Below are positions 26,357 through 33,896 of a stretch of 64,000 nucleotides of DNA, in pieces. The translations under genes were made by a program, and so were the position numbers. The number at the start of each line of letters is the position of its first letter. Position 1 is the first letter of the stretch. The notes under the pieces are model-generated. The model did not search any database, had not been told where the DNA came from, and saw nothing but the letters and a program-made list of their open reading frames with translations. Origin of the DNA: Bacteroidales bacterium (GTDB lineage: Bacteria; Bacteroidota; Bacteroidia; Bacteroidales; JAQUTK01); the NCBI GenBank assembly GCA_028709785.1, contig JAQUTK010000007.1, positions 1 to 64,000 of the forward strand, written 5' to 3'.

Positions 26357-29092
26357 TCAGAGAGCCACTTTTATCGTCTTGCCGGCTACGGAAATCAGAT
26401 AGGCATGGCCTGCAGTAAGGTTGATGCGAAGCTGATCGTTCGTTGCAACAACAGTTTGTATGCAAGCTCCTGTTTCTGAGTACACAACTACCTTCATACC
26501 CGGCTTTACACCCTCCAGCATAATTGCATCTCCCATTGAATACAGCGTCAGACCCTCCAAGGAAGGTGTTTGAGGAACGGAAGTCACTTCTTCTTCAATG
26601 ATACGGGTAAACTTGCTCCACTCAGCGGCTGTGGCATAGGCATTATATGAGCCAGCCGGCACAAAAAGTGTAGTGGAATCGGCAAGATTGGAAAATGCAG
26701 ATTCTCCGGCTACAGGCGGTATTACACTTTTACTGTGAACATTAGCTAAACTCCAGCAATTCATAAATGCTGATTCTTCTATCGTAAGAAGCGTGCTTGG
26801 CAATGTTACGGAAGTTAATTTTTCGCTGTAATTAAAGGCATTTTTAGCGATTACGGCGACTCCTTCCAAAACGGTATAATCACCCTTTTTAGACTGGATA
26901 GACAGGTACAAAGTTGTTGCATCCTTATTGATAAGATTTCCGTCAGCTAAAGAATATTTTTTATTCTGTTGAGAGATAGTAATATTTGTCAAAGAACTAC
27001 AGCCGCCGAATGCATCCGAAGCTATCGAGTCAAGATCAGCACTCAGCACGACTGATGTCAACTGTCCACAACTGCCGAAAGCAGAACTTCCAAGAAAGGA
27101 AACGCTATCAGGTAAAATGATGGATGTTAAGCTTGTGTAGTTAAAGGCATACATTTCTATCGAATGGAGTGTTTGTGGAAAATGAACGGAAGTCAGCCCT
27201 TTGCATGAATTAAATGCATAATACCCCACTGTCTTCAGAGAAGAAGGAAGCGTGACGGTTCGAAGACTCAGTTTCGCTTTATAGGTGTTAAAATCAAAGA
27301 ATGCACTGAATGGAATGGTATTAGCCGGATACTCAGTTGCCCAAATCGTTGGGCCATAATCACCCTCATAAGCGACAATAGTCGCATCGTTCATATCCAA
27401 TATTTCCAACACAGGAAAACTATCGCGCAAGGTTACAAAGTCACGCGCATCTAAGATGCCGGATATTGAAAGAGATAACAGATTCTTTCTTTCAGCAGGT
27501 GCTACCAAAGTATGCAACTGACCGGCTTCAGGAACCTCTACTGCTACGTTTTTGTAAATATTCAGCGGAAACGCCTTCACCCATTTCTCCGTACCTGAAG
27601 TAACAGTCAGCGTTAGTGTATCTATTTTACTGAGGGAAGTGGATGAAATGGTAAACCTGAAGTCTGTACTAATAATTGAATCCGGTTGAATATCCGCCCA
27701 GTTTTGTGTACCATTCAATAGTGTAACATTGGGATCGGAACAAGATAATACCGCAGTCACATTTTCTGCATCTGATGATCCATCATTTGTCATTGTAACC
27801 GGGATTCGTATCGTTTCGCCGGGTTCAGGAAGATGATTACTGTTACCGATACTCCCCTCAACAGATCCATCCTGTAACTCATTGCCTGTAATGCGGATGA
27901 ATGGAATAGAAACCTTGTTGATACCAATGACAGCCGTTGCAAACCAATTGTAGTCAATATTTCGCACGGTCAAATCATTCATATAAAAATAATTATTATC
28001 CTGACCGCCCCATCCCCAGTTGAAATGGAAATAATCGTTATCCTGATATCCGTCACAGACAAAGGCATGATAAGCGCCTGCGTACAAAACCGGCCTGTTG
28101 TTGTCAAGTTCATTCTTCAACAACTCTTTCCAGTCAAGATATGAATAGTTTCCCTTATCTATATATTGAGATGAGGCCGAATAGTTGAAATAGTTGCATA
28201 ATGCAGCCGGAACTTCTTTTACATCAACTTGGGAAACAGAAGTCCCATAGTTCATTTTAACTGCTACGCCACAATGATACAGTAGTTTGCCAACCGCATC
28301 TATTTGCTGCTCACTGCTCGTCTCGTCAAGTTTGTCTGCCATATCTCCCCAATTGTAAGTTGTGGAGGATATATTATCTATCCAGCCATAAGAGGTCTTC
28401 CCCTTGTTTTCATGTGTATAGCCGGGTATATCGGTACAAGCATCGGGATATTTGTGGTAATTCATGATTTGCCCCATTGCCACCGCAACACAACCGACCA
28501 ATGTTCGTCCACAATATTTGCTATTCGCATCCTCCGGACAATACTGATTATAATAGCAACCTTGATTCCATTGGGCTGTAACCAACGGTGCCACTTCCTT
28601 TATTGAGGTTTCAGCCTGAATAGAACGCGCGGTGGTTCTCCCCTCCCGCCACTGCTCAGCGACATTGCCTCCTGTTTCCGACGGGTTTGCCTTGATATCT
28701 ATGATCTGCTGCTTGTATCGCTTCATCCACTCAGTAAACGCCGGGGCTTCATTAGCTGGATTATATTCCCCGTTAAATGAATAGCCTAATACCGGAACAA
28801 CCGCATCTTCAGCTGAAACAATCACATACCCTTTTCCACCTTTTATATTATAGATGTAGTATAAAGGTTGCGTGTTGGCAGGAGACACAGAATCGTCATA
28901 CTCCTGATGTGCCAGAATGAGTTCCACTCCCTCAGCAGCTATACTTCTGGCACTCGGCTGACTGCTTTGAGAAGCTTTGGATAGAAAAAACCTGGTTGCT
29001 ACAGACTTAGCTTTTGTGGTGTCGACGGTGCGGCAAAATGCGGCATTCAGGATGAATAATCCGGATAAGACTAAGAAGAAAAACTTTTTCAT
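26357..29092 (-). CDS. Exported C10-family cysteine protease with BspA-type leucine-rich repeats
   Basis: 911 residues. Signal peptide 1-20; propeptide about 21-150 (YIYNIKGGKGYVIVSAED); streptopain-like C10 protease about 165-395, with catalytic Cys201 in VGCVAVAMGQIMNYHKYP and His342 in AYHAFVCDGY followed by FHFNWGWGG; a beta-sandwich about 400-520; then BspA-type LRRs about 540-810 (LTSVTLPSSLKTVGYYAF-like units). The final 70 residues (LYSMGDAIMLEGVKPGMKVV ... GHAYLISVAGKTIKVAL) resemble a type IX secretion or related sorting tail. All catalytic residues are present. Its start is 49 nt after the GH36-like gene, so the two are probably co-transcribed. Confidence 0.88.
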   Translation of the reverse strand: MKKFFFLVLSGLFILNAAFCRTVDTTKAKSVATRFFLSKASQSSQPSARSIAAEGVELILAHQEYDDSVSPANTQPLYYIYNIKGGKGYVIVSAEDAVVPVLGYSFNGEYNPANEAPAFTEWMKRYKQQIIDIKANPSETGGNVAEQWREGRTTARSIQAETSIKEVAPLVTAQWNQGCYYNQYCPEDANSKYCGRTLVGCVAVAMGQIMNYHKYPDACTDIPGYTHENKGKTSYGWIDNISSTTYNWGDMADKLDETSSEQQIDAVGKLLYHCGVAVKMNYGTSVSQVDVKEVPAALCNYFNYSASSQYIDKGNYSYLDWKELLKNELDNNRPVLYAGAYHAFVCDGYQDNDYFHFNWGWGGQDNNYFYMNDLTVRNIDYNWFATAVIGINKVSIPFIRITGNELQDGSVEGSIGNSNHLPEPGETIRIPVTMTNDGSSDAENVTAVLSCSDPNVTLLNGTQNWADIQPDSIISTDFRFTISSTSLSKIDTLTLTVTSGTEKWVKAFPLNIYKNVAVEVPEAGQLHTLVAPAERKNLLSLSISGILDARDFVTLRDSFPVLEILDMNDATIVAYEGDYGPTIWATEYPANTIPFSAFFDFNTYKAKLSLRTVTLPSSLKTVGYYAFNSCKGLTSVHFPQTLHSIEMYAFNYTSLTSIILPDSVSFLGSSAFGSCGQLTSVVLSADLDSIASDAFGGCSSLTNITISQQNKKYSLADGNLINKDATTLYLSIQSKKGDYTVLEGVAVIAKNAFNYSEKLTSVTLPSTLLTIEESAFMNCWSLANVHSKSVIPPVAGESAFSNLADSTTLFVPAGSYNAYATAAEWSKFTRIIEEEVTSVPQTPSLEGLTLYSMGDAIMLEGVKPGMKVVVYSETGACIQTVVATNDQLRINLTAGHAYLISVAGKTIKVAL

Positions 29093-29141
29093 GATATAGA
29101 TAATGTATTATTAATAAGATTTGAAACAAGCGTAAGTTCAT

Positions 29142-30662
29142 TCACTTCTTCACAAATTTCAGCACCAGACCAGGATCAGACACATCTCCTTTCGAAGCAG
29201 CAGATAGTCCTACTTTACGAATCACCTTGCCCGGTATCAAGACCTGATTACCTTTAATGGTAATTTCTTTTGTAATATTTACGGGAGTATCACCCGCAAG
29301 ATCTTGTCCCCAGATCGTATACGTTGACGCTTTGATTGGTTGAGGTAATACAAGGGTCAATGACTCATAGTCTCCAAAAACTCCAATTGGCTTCTCAATG
29401 TCGGGGATGGCTTGTTTAACTCCTACCCGTTCGGTAATATACTTCCGGTTGATGGAACGGCCAATAGTGACAATAGCCACAGCTCCATTGGGATATGCCG
29501 AAGATAAAACAAAAGGACGCGATAGGGATGAACATGCTATTTCAGCTAAAGGCAATCCCCTGCTCACTCTTGCCGGAGCACTCTCTTTTATTCTATCTCC
29601 TACTTTTCGGGATGTGTTGTATGTCTCGTTTTTACCCAATACCCAATAATCATCCAAGGCAATCGTATCGATACTATAAACTGTCGTACCGACTCCAAAA
29701 GGCTCTGCAATACGGTGCCATCTCACTCCACGTACCGCTTCATCAAGTCTGTTTTTTATATCACGCCCTACAGCCGGAAAGACAAAATCCGCAGTATCAT
29801 TCGGGAGATTTCCTGCGAAAGGATGACGCATGACACCGATCGCACAGCCCATACCAACGGCAATATAAGGTTCGTCTTCGCAATTAATGAGTGCTTTGGC
29901 ATCACCTTGTTTTTTGTATTTCAATAAATCAGCAACTCTCCGGATAGTTACCGGCTGGGCAGTAATGTTCTCCACATCATAGGTGCGATAGACATCACTG
30001 AAAGAAATATACTTTCCTTCCATGGCATGCTCAATAATCAAATCGGGTGCATAGATACGACCCAGACGAGTCAGCATCTGTCTCCATTCCTGGTTTCTCG
30101 ATTTATTTCCCCAGTCCACCTTCCAGTATTTAAACCCTGCTTCGCGAGCTGATTTCATTCGTTCTTCCCAATAAGCTTGTGGATTTACATTACCAAAAGC
30201 GACTGCTTCCTGGGCGCAGGTCCAACCTCCCAGACCTTTCCATCCTTTTGCTTCTACTGCATCTACAAGTTTCTTGAGTCTTTCGGTTGGATTACCGGTG
30301 AAAGAAGGAAAGCGTTCCTGGTTGAGTTCGACAGTACCGACTTGATCATTCTTAAACTTCTCGTCCAGAGGTATATCCCAAGAATCATCCATGACAAAAT
30401 ATAAATCTTTACGAATCTTTGGAAAAAAGCTGACCCAATTCTGATAGGTTCCATCTCCAAACATATTCTTTTCTGTCATGGCCAGACGTTGCTCTTCACT
30501 GCTTGCGTAGCTGCAAATATAACCTTGTATATTCCAAGTGCAGAAGTAATCGGGAGCTTTGGAAGGTGACTCGGGTATCAATGAGGCCGGCGTTTGTGCA
30601 AAACCTGTTATTGTGAATAATAAAAGAACCGAGCCAATGGAAAATAATCGTTTCATCTTCAT
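29142..30662 (-). CDS. GH36/GH27-like alpha-galactosidase-family glycosidase
   Basis: 506 residues with signal peptide (ends ITGFAQ). A TIM barrel is indicated by DLYFVMDDSWDIP, GWKGLGGWTCAQEA and AGFKYWKVDWGNK, where the Asp of KVDWG is in the nucleophile position of GH-D clan enzymes; the C-terminal 90 residues form a beta-sandwich. It is shorter than classical GH36 and I cannot fix the substrate. It probably acts in the periplasm. Upstream is a near-consensus -7 box (TACTTTTA at 30684-30691). Confidence 0.65.
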   Translation of the reverse strand: MKMKRLFSIGSVLLLFTITGFAQTPASLIPESPSKAPDYFCTWNIQGYICSYASSEEQRLAMTEKNMFGDGTYQNWVSFFPKIRKDLYFVMDDSWDIPLDEKFKNDQVGTVELNQERFPSFTGNPTERLKKLVDAVEAKGWKGLGGWTCAQEAVAFGNVNPQAYWEERMKSAREAGFKYWKVDWGNKSRNQEWRQMLTRLGRIYAPDLIIEHAMEGKYISFSDVYRTYDVENITAQPVTIRRVADLLKYKKQGDAKALINCEDEPYIAVGMGCAIGVMRHPFAGNLPNDTADFVFPAVGRDIKNRLDEAVRGVRWHRIAEPFGVGTTVYSIDTIALDDYWVLGKNETYNTSRKVGDRIKESAPARVSRGLPLAEIACSSLSRPFVLSSAYPNGAVAIVTIGRSINRKYITERVGVKQAIPDIEKPIGVFGDYESLTLVLPQPIKASTYTIWGQDLAGDTPVNITKEITIKGNQVLIPGKVIRKVGLSAASKGDVSDPGLVLKFVKK

Positions 30663-30728
30663 GGTTTGTTTGTAATGAGGATGTAAAAGTACGAATGTTT
30701 CATACTACCCGCAAATCTATCCATAAAA

Positions 30729-30777
30729 AAGAAGGTGGTAAGCAAAGTGTTTCTTACACTTCCCTTACCACCTTCTT
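30729..30777 (-). terminator. Terminator of the rhodanese operon
   Basis: AAGAAGGTGGTAAG (30729-30742) pairs perfectly with 30764-30777. On the minus strand the stem is followed by TTTTTT, a standard Rho-independent terminator 16 nt after the last gene of the operon. Confidence 0.85.
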
Positions 30778-30792
30778 ACATTTTGTATCCGT

Positions 30793-31035
30793 TTATTCTT
30801 TTGGTTTGTATTCTTCGACTTCAACAGTAGGCTTTTTATCACTTCCTGAAGTTGTTCCGCAACTTCCTCCCGGACAGGTCAGATTAAAGACAGCTTGAAC
30901 AGCAAATAGGATCGCAAAGATTAACCATATATTTTGGCGATCGTAGTAATATACTATCCCAAATGTTACTGCCAATACAATGCGGAAGATTCGTGGTGCA
31001 CCCCAGCCTCGAAAATAACTTTTAATTTGTTCCAT
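30793..31035 (-). CDS. Small DUF2892-like membrane protein with CPGGSCG motif
   Basis: 80 residues from ATG at 31035 (MEQIKSYFRGWGAPRIFRIV); the longer frame from 31059 lies inside the preceding gene. Two hydrophobic segments are joined by YYYDRQ, as in YgaP-type DUF2892 proteins, followed by NLTCPGGSCGT and an acidic tail. The paired cysteines could carry persulfide or metal. It overlaps the preceding gene by 14 nt and ends the operon. Confidence 0.7.
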   Translation of the reverse strand: MEQIKSYFRGWGAPRIFRIVLAVTFGIVYYYDRQNIWLIFAILFAVQAVFNLTCPGGSCGTTSGSDKKPTVEVEEYKPKE

Positions 31036-31228
31036 GTTTCTTCTTTTTAAACAGATCAAATACCAGGTAACCCATCAACGCTCCATAAGCAATACTCATA
31101 TAAGGATTGGAAGTGATGGGACAACTGCCAGTGGTGCAGCCAACATATAGATAATAGAGATAACCGGCAAGACTTCCTGTCAGTACTCCTATTATATTCA
31201 AATAGTGTTTCTTTATCAATTCTTTCAT
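31022..31228 (-). CDS. Small DUF6132-type membrane protein
   Basis: 68 residues, two transmembrane segments, with GCTTGSCPITSNPYMSIAYG between them and a lysine-rich C-terminus. The CxxxxC in the loop resembles the neighbouring small proteins, which all carry Cys pairs at the membrane. It lies 8 nt after the rhodanese gene. Function unknown; thiol or sulfur transfer across the membrane is inferred from the operon. Confidence 0.75.
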   Translation of the reverse strand: MKELIKKHYLNIIGVLTGSLAGYLYYLYVGCTTGSCPITSNPYMSIAYGALMGYLVFDLFKKKKHGTN

Positions 31229-31236
31229 GTTACCTG

Positions 31237-31620
31237 TTATTTCTTAACCGGAAGTTTGTTTCCTGTCCAGCCTAAAAAGCCATCACTCATTTCATAAATC
31301 ATTTTGAACTTACTTTTTACCATGTGTTTCACTGCCATCCCGCTACGGTGACCGGAACGGCAATATACAAGATAAGTCGTGTCATGATTAAGTGAGTCAA
31401 TCTTCGTTGTTGCATCGGACTTAAGAATATCAATGTTTACAGCCCCTTTGAGATGTCCCTGTTTAAACTCATCGCTTGTGCGTACATCAAGCACCACAAT
31501 CGCGGTGTCTTTTTGAAGTAATGCACTTGCCTCTTTTGAGGTGACTGCTACCTTGTTGAGGGCTTGAACGGATCCGAATGATGAAAAGAGCATGATAATT
31601 GCAGAAAATAAATTTCTCAT
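31237..31620 (-). CDS. Exported rhodanese-domain protein
   Basis: 127 residues. An N-terminal signal (about 1-20, IIMLFSSFGSVQA) is followed by one rhodanese domain with LDVRTSDEFKQGHLKGAVNI and the active loop CRSGHRS (Cys87). Single-domain rhodaneses of this type move sulfane sulfur and often work with thioredoxin. Here it is placed outside the cytoplasm and sits with three small membrane proteins, 27 nt after a DUF2892 gene. Confidence 0.9.
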   Translation of the reverse strand: MRNLFSAIIMLFSSFGSVQALNKVAVTSKEASALLQKDTAIVVLDVRTSDEFKQGHLKGAVNIDILKSDATTKIDSLNHDTTYLVYCRSGHRSGMAVKHMVKSKFKMIYEMSDGFLGWTGNKLPVKK

Positions 31621-31647
31621 AACTTTAATATGTGTTTAGATGTTTGT

Positions 31648-31857
31648 TTACTTCTTCTTTTTCTTGCAGGTGTTGATCCCGAAAGGCTGATACAACGGAC
31701 AAAAACCGACGACTGATGTCAAGACGAATACTGCGGCTAATACAAGCAATACAACAGACAATGTCCCAGTAATCACTTGACCGGAATACAATCCAATAAT
31801 GACCATAGCTACCAGTATCCTGGCTGCTTTGTCTATAGTTCCAACATTTGCTTTCAT
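31648..31857 (-). CDS. DUF2892 (YgaP-like) membrane protein
   Basis: 69 residues: MKANVGTIDKAARILVAMVI is the classical DUF2892 start, then two transmembrane segments, GFCPLYQPFGINTCKKKKK at the end. In YgaP this domain is fused to rhodanese; here the two are separate adjacent genes. First gene of the minus-strand operon, with promoter at 31890-31919. Confidence 0.85.
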   Translation of the reverse strand: MKANVGTIDKAARILVAMVIIGLYSGQVITGTLSVVLLVLAAVFVLTSVVGFCPLYQPFGINTCKKKKK

Positions 31858-31889
31858 AACTAAATGAGTTAATTGGTTATTTGATGCGA

Positions 31890-31919
31890 CAAAGATAAAG
31901 GGAATAAATTGAATTACAA
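31890..31919 (-). promoter_or_regulatory. Promoter of the rhodanese operon
   Basis: A minus-strand TATCTTTG -7 box (31890-31897) with TTG (31917-31919) 19 nt upstream. The first iteron begins at 31920, directly behind the -33 element. Confidence 0.7.
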
Positions 31920-32007
31920 TAGTATCACCAATAAATTATTATAGCATCACTATTAAATTATCATAATATCACTATTTTATTATTTTAGTATCACTAGTTA
32001 TTACTAT
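31920..32007. repeat. Four phased 22-bp operator-like repeats
   Basis: Units at 31920-31941, 31942-31963, 31964-31985 and 31986-32007 start TAGTATCACCA, TAGCATCACTA, TAATATCACTA and TAGTATCACTA, then an A/T-only half. TAGT-ATC-ACTA is itself an inverted repeat. The period is exactly 22 bp, placing the sites on one face of the helix. They fill the space between two divergent promoters. Confidence 0.9.
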
Positions 32008-32012
32008 ATTTG
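32005..32012 (+). promoter_or_regulatory. -7 box of the zinc-ribbon/thioredoxin operon
   Basis: TATATTTG matches the consensus. The last iteron covers the spacer and touches this box, so a protein bound there would probably interfere with the promoter, while copies further away could activate. Confidence 0.7.
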
Positions 32013-32045
32013 CAGCGAAATATACATCATAATAAAAAGGGACAT

Positions 32046-32480
32046 ATGTTATTTAAAGAAGATCTATCCCCTACGTTGGCTCAGGAGTTATTTGAAGATA
32101 GTGAGAAGACTATGAAATTTATTGCCGATGTCAAATGGGAAAATGGTTTTGTATGCCGTAAGTGCGGCCATACAAAGTATTGCATTGGGAAAACACCTTC
32201 ATCACGTCGTTGCACGCGTTGCAAAACAGAAGAATCGGCTACTGCTCATACGTTGTTTCACAATATCAAGTTTCCCATTAACAAGGCTTTTTACATAGCA
32301 TATAATGTGTGTGTGGAAGGTAAGGATTATTCGTCCTACAATTATTCGGATCAGCTGGGTCTCAATCAAATGACTTGCTGGAAATTTCGCAAACGGATTA
32401 ACGATTGTTTGATGAGACGTATCGATGTAAAAGGCAAAACCGCTATTCAATCCATATTATTATCAGAAATAAACAAATAA
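32046..32480 (+). CDS. Stand-alone IS1595-type zinc-ribbon protein
   Basis: 144 residues from ATG at 32046 (MLFKEDLSPTLAQELF); the frame extends upstream to 32010 but that start overlaps the -7 box. It matches the N-terminal zinc ribbon and helix-turn-helix part of ISXO2/IS1595 transposases: DVKWENGFVCRKCGHTKYC, CTRCKTEESATAHTLFHNI, then a helical region ending QMTCWKFRKRIN. The DDE nuclease domain is absent and no inverted repeats flank it. It is the first gene of an operon with thioredoxin and ferredoxin (14-nt gap), so a domesticated DNA-binding role is inferred. Confidence 0.75.
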   Translation: MLFKEDLSPTLAQELFEDSEKTMKFIADVKWENGFVCRKCGHTKYCIGKTPSSRRCTRCKTEESATAHTLFHNIKFPINKAFYIAYNVCVEGKDYSSYNYSDQLGLNQMTCWKFRKRINDCLMRRIDVKGKTAIQSILLSEINK

Positions 32481-32494
32481 AAACAGTACACAAG

Positions 32495-32794
32495 ATGGAA
32501 GCAAATTTTAATTCATTAATTAAAGAAAACAGGCCTGTCGTTGTCGACTTTCATGCCACATGGTGTGGACCTTGTAAAGCACAAGCACCTATATTAAAGA
32601 AAATTGCAGAAGAATTTGGTGAACGTGTCAGAGTTATCAAGATCGATGTAGATCGTAACAGAGATCTGGCTGGCAGATACGAGATACAGAGTGTTCCTAC
32701 ATTGATGGTCTTCAAAAACGGCCAATTGAAGCACAAACAAGCCGGCGTTCACTCGAAAGCTCAGCTTCTTACAATTATTACACAAAACCTCTAA
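32495..32794 (+). CDS. trxA: Thioredoxin
   Basis: 99 residues from ATG at 32495; the open frame reaches 32405 but overlaps the previous gene. The active site is ATWCGPCKAQAPIL with the cis-proline in QSVPTLMVFKNG. Cytosolic, no signal. It lies between the zinc-ribbon gene and the ferredoxin (12-nt gap). It probably supplies reducing power to the sulfur-handling proteins encoded divergently. Confidence 0.93.
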   Translation: MEANFNSLIKENRPVVVDFHATWCGPCKAQAPILKKIAEEFGERVRVIKIDVDRNRDLAGRYEIQSVPTLMVFKNGQLKHKQAGVHSKAQLLTIITQNL

Positions 32795-32806
32795 ACATAT
32801 TTCATT

Positions 32807-32992
32807 ATGGCTCTTTCAATTAGTGCGCATAAATGTCCGCAAAATCATCGTTGTCCGTTGCTTAATGTGTGTCCTGTGAATGCTATCTCACAAAATGGAT
32901 ATGGGCTACCCATTATCGATAAAACAAAATGTATAGAATGCGGAAAGTGTACCAGATATTGTGGTATGCAAGCTGTGTATAAAGCAGATTAA
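32807..32992 (+). CDS. Small 4Fe-4S ferredoxin-like protein
   Basis: 61 residues. The C-terminal half has a classical CIECGKCTRYC motif (Cys42, 45, 48, 52). The N-terminal half has Cys10, 16 and 22 in CPQNHRCPLLNVCP, spaced x5-x5 rather than the standard CxxCxxCxxxCP. One regular cluster (42/45/48 plus 22) is likely; a second using 10, 16 and 52 is possible. Last gene of the thioredoxin operon. Confidence 0.85.
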   Translation: MALSISAHKCPQNHRCPLLNVCPVNAISQNGYGLPIIDKTKCIECGKCTRYCGMQAVYKAD

Positions 32993-33029
32993 ACATATAT
33001 GACAAATAGATATTAATTCAGACTCTACG

Positions 33030-33830
33030 ATGCATATTAATCCTTCACATAAGATTGTAATCTTATATACGACTCATTTTGTTGATTCATTTACCTTGTC
33101 ACAATATCGTAAGTTAAAAGAAGAAACATCTGATCATGCAGATGTTGTTTTTCTGGTACAGACGGATATGCTGGAGGAAGATATTCCTGATGATATCGTG
33201 TATTATCCATTTTCTCTCGAGTCTCTGAACGAGCTCGGCTATAAACCTATTTCTGAGTCAATAGTGCCTGGTAGTGCTCACTTCTCATTTCTTCAGTTCT
33301 ACAAAGATTATCCCAACTATGAATATTATTGGAATGTGGAGTATGATGTGGTGTTTTCGGGTAACTGGCATACTTTCTTTGATGCCTTTTCTGATATAGA
33401 CACGGACTATATTGCATCTCATATTCATAGCTATGCGGAAAAATCTGCGGAGGAGAATAGTCTGTGGCCTTGGTGGAAAACATTCTGTCTGGTGGATATT
33501 GATCTAAAACAGGAAGAGTATTTAAAAGCTTTTAATCCGGTGTACAGATTGTCTAACAGAGCTATTGCCATGCTGGATAAGGTGCAGTCTGCCGGAAATA
33601 TGGGACACCACGAGGTGATGATTCCGACAATGGTTCATTATAATAAGTTTTCTATCGGCGAAATGGGTGGAAGTGGTCGTTTTGTATTACCTGGTTTTCA
33701 AGGTTTGTTTTACACCGATTCATTGGAAGAGGTCTGTTACAGGCCGAGTACAATGAGATTCCGTCCCGTATATTCTAATCGACAGGAGATCACTCTTTCG
33801 AATAAGTTGTATCATCCGGTAAAATTTTAA
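33030..33830 (+). CDS. DUF3405-like glycosyltransferase-type protein
   Basis: 266 residues, no signal. VILYTTHFVDSFTLSQYRKL at the start and YYWNVEYDVVFSGNWHTFFD in the middle resemble DUF3405-type proteins, with EYDV in the place of a DxD-like metal site. Target unknown. It lies 37 nt after the ferredoxin and may be read through from that operon, though its function looks unrelated. Ended by a hairpin at 33842-33872. Confidence 0.55.
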   Translation: MHINPSHKIVILYTTHFVDSFTLSQYRKLKEETSDHADVVFLVQTDMLEEDIPDDIVYYPFSLESLNELGYKPISESIVPGSAHFSFLQFYKDYPNYEYYWNVEYDVVFSGNWHTFFDAFSDIDTDYIASHIHSYAEKSAEENSLWPWWKTFCLVDIDLKQEEYLKAFNPVYRLSNRAIAMLDKVQSAGNMGHHEVMIPTMVHYNKFSIGEMGGSGRFVLPGFQGLFYTDSLEEVCYRPSTMRFRPVYSNRQEITLSNKLYHPVKF

Positions 33831-33841
33831 ACCCAAAAACA

Positions 33842-33872
33842 AAAAGAGCGCATCATCACTGACGCGCTCTTT
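33842..33872. terminator. Bidirectional terminator
   Basis: AAAGAGCGC at 33843-33851 pairs with GCGCTCTTT at 33864-33872, flanked by an A-rich run on the left. It lies between convergent genes ending at 33830 and 33897. Confidence 0.8.
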
Positions 33873-33896
33873 CCAATCCTTTACCTTAAAACAATC

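Noticed and set aside
31920-32007. CRISPR or plasmid-type replication iterons
   Set aside because: They lie between two good divergent promoters and there is no rep gene or spacer structure; an operator array fits better.
32046-32480. Intact insertion sequence
   Set aside because: Only the zinc-ribbon part exists; there is no nuclease domain, terminal inverted repeat or target duplication.
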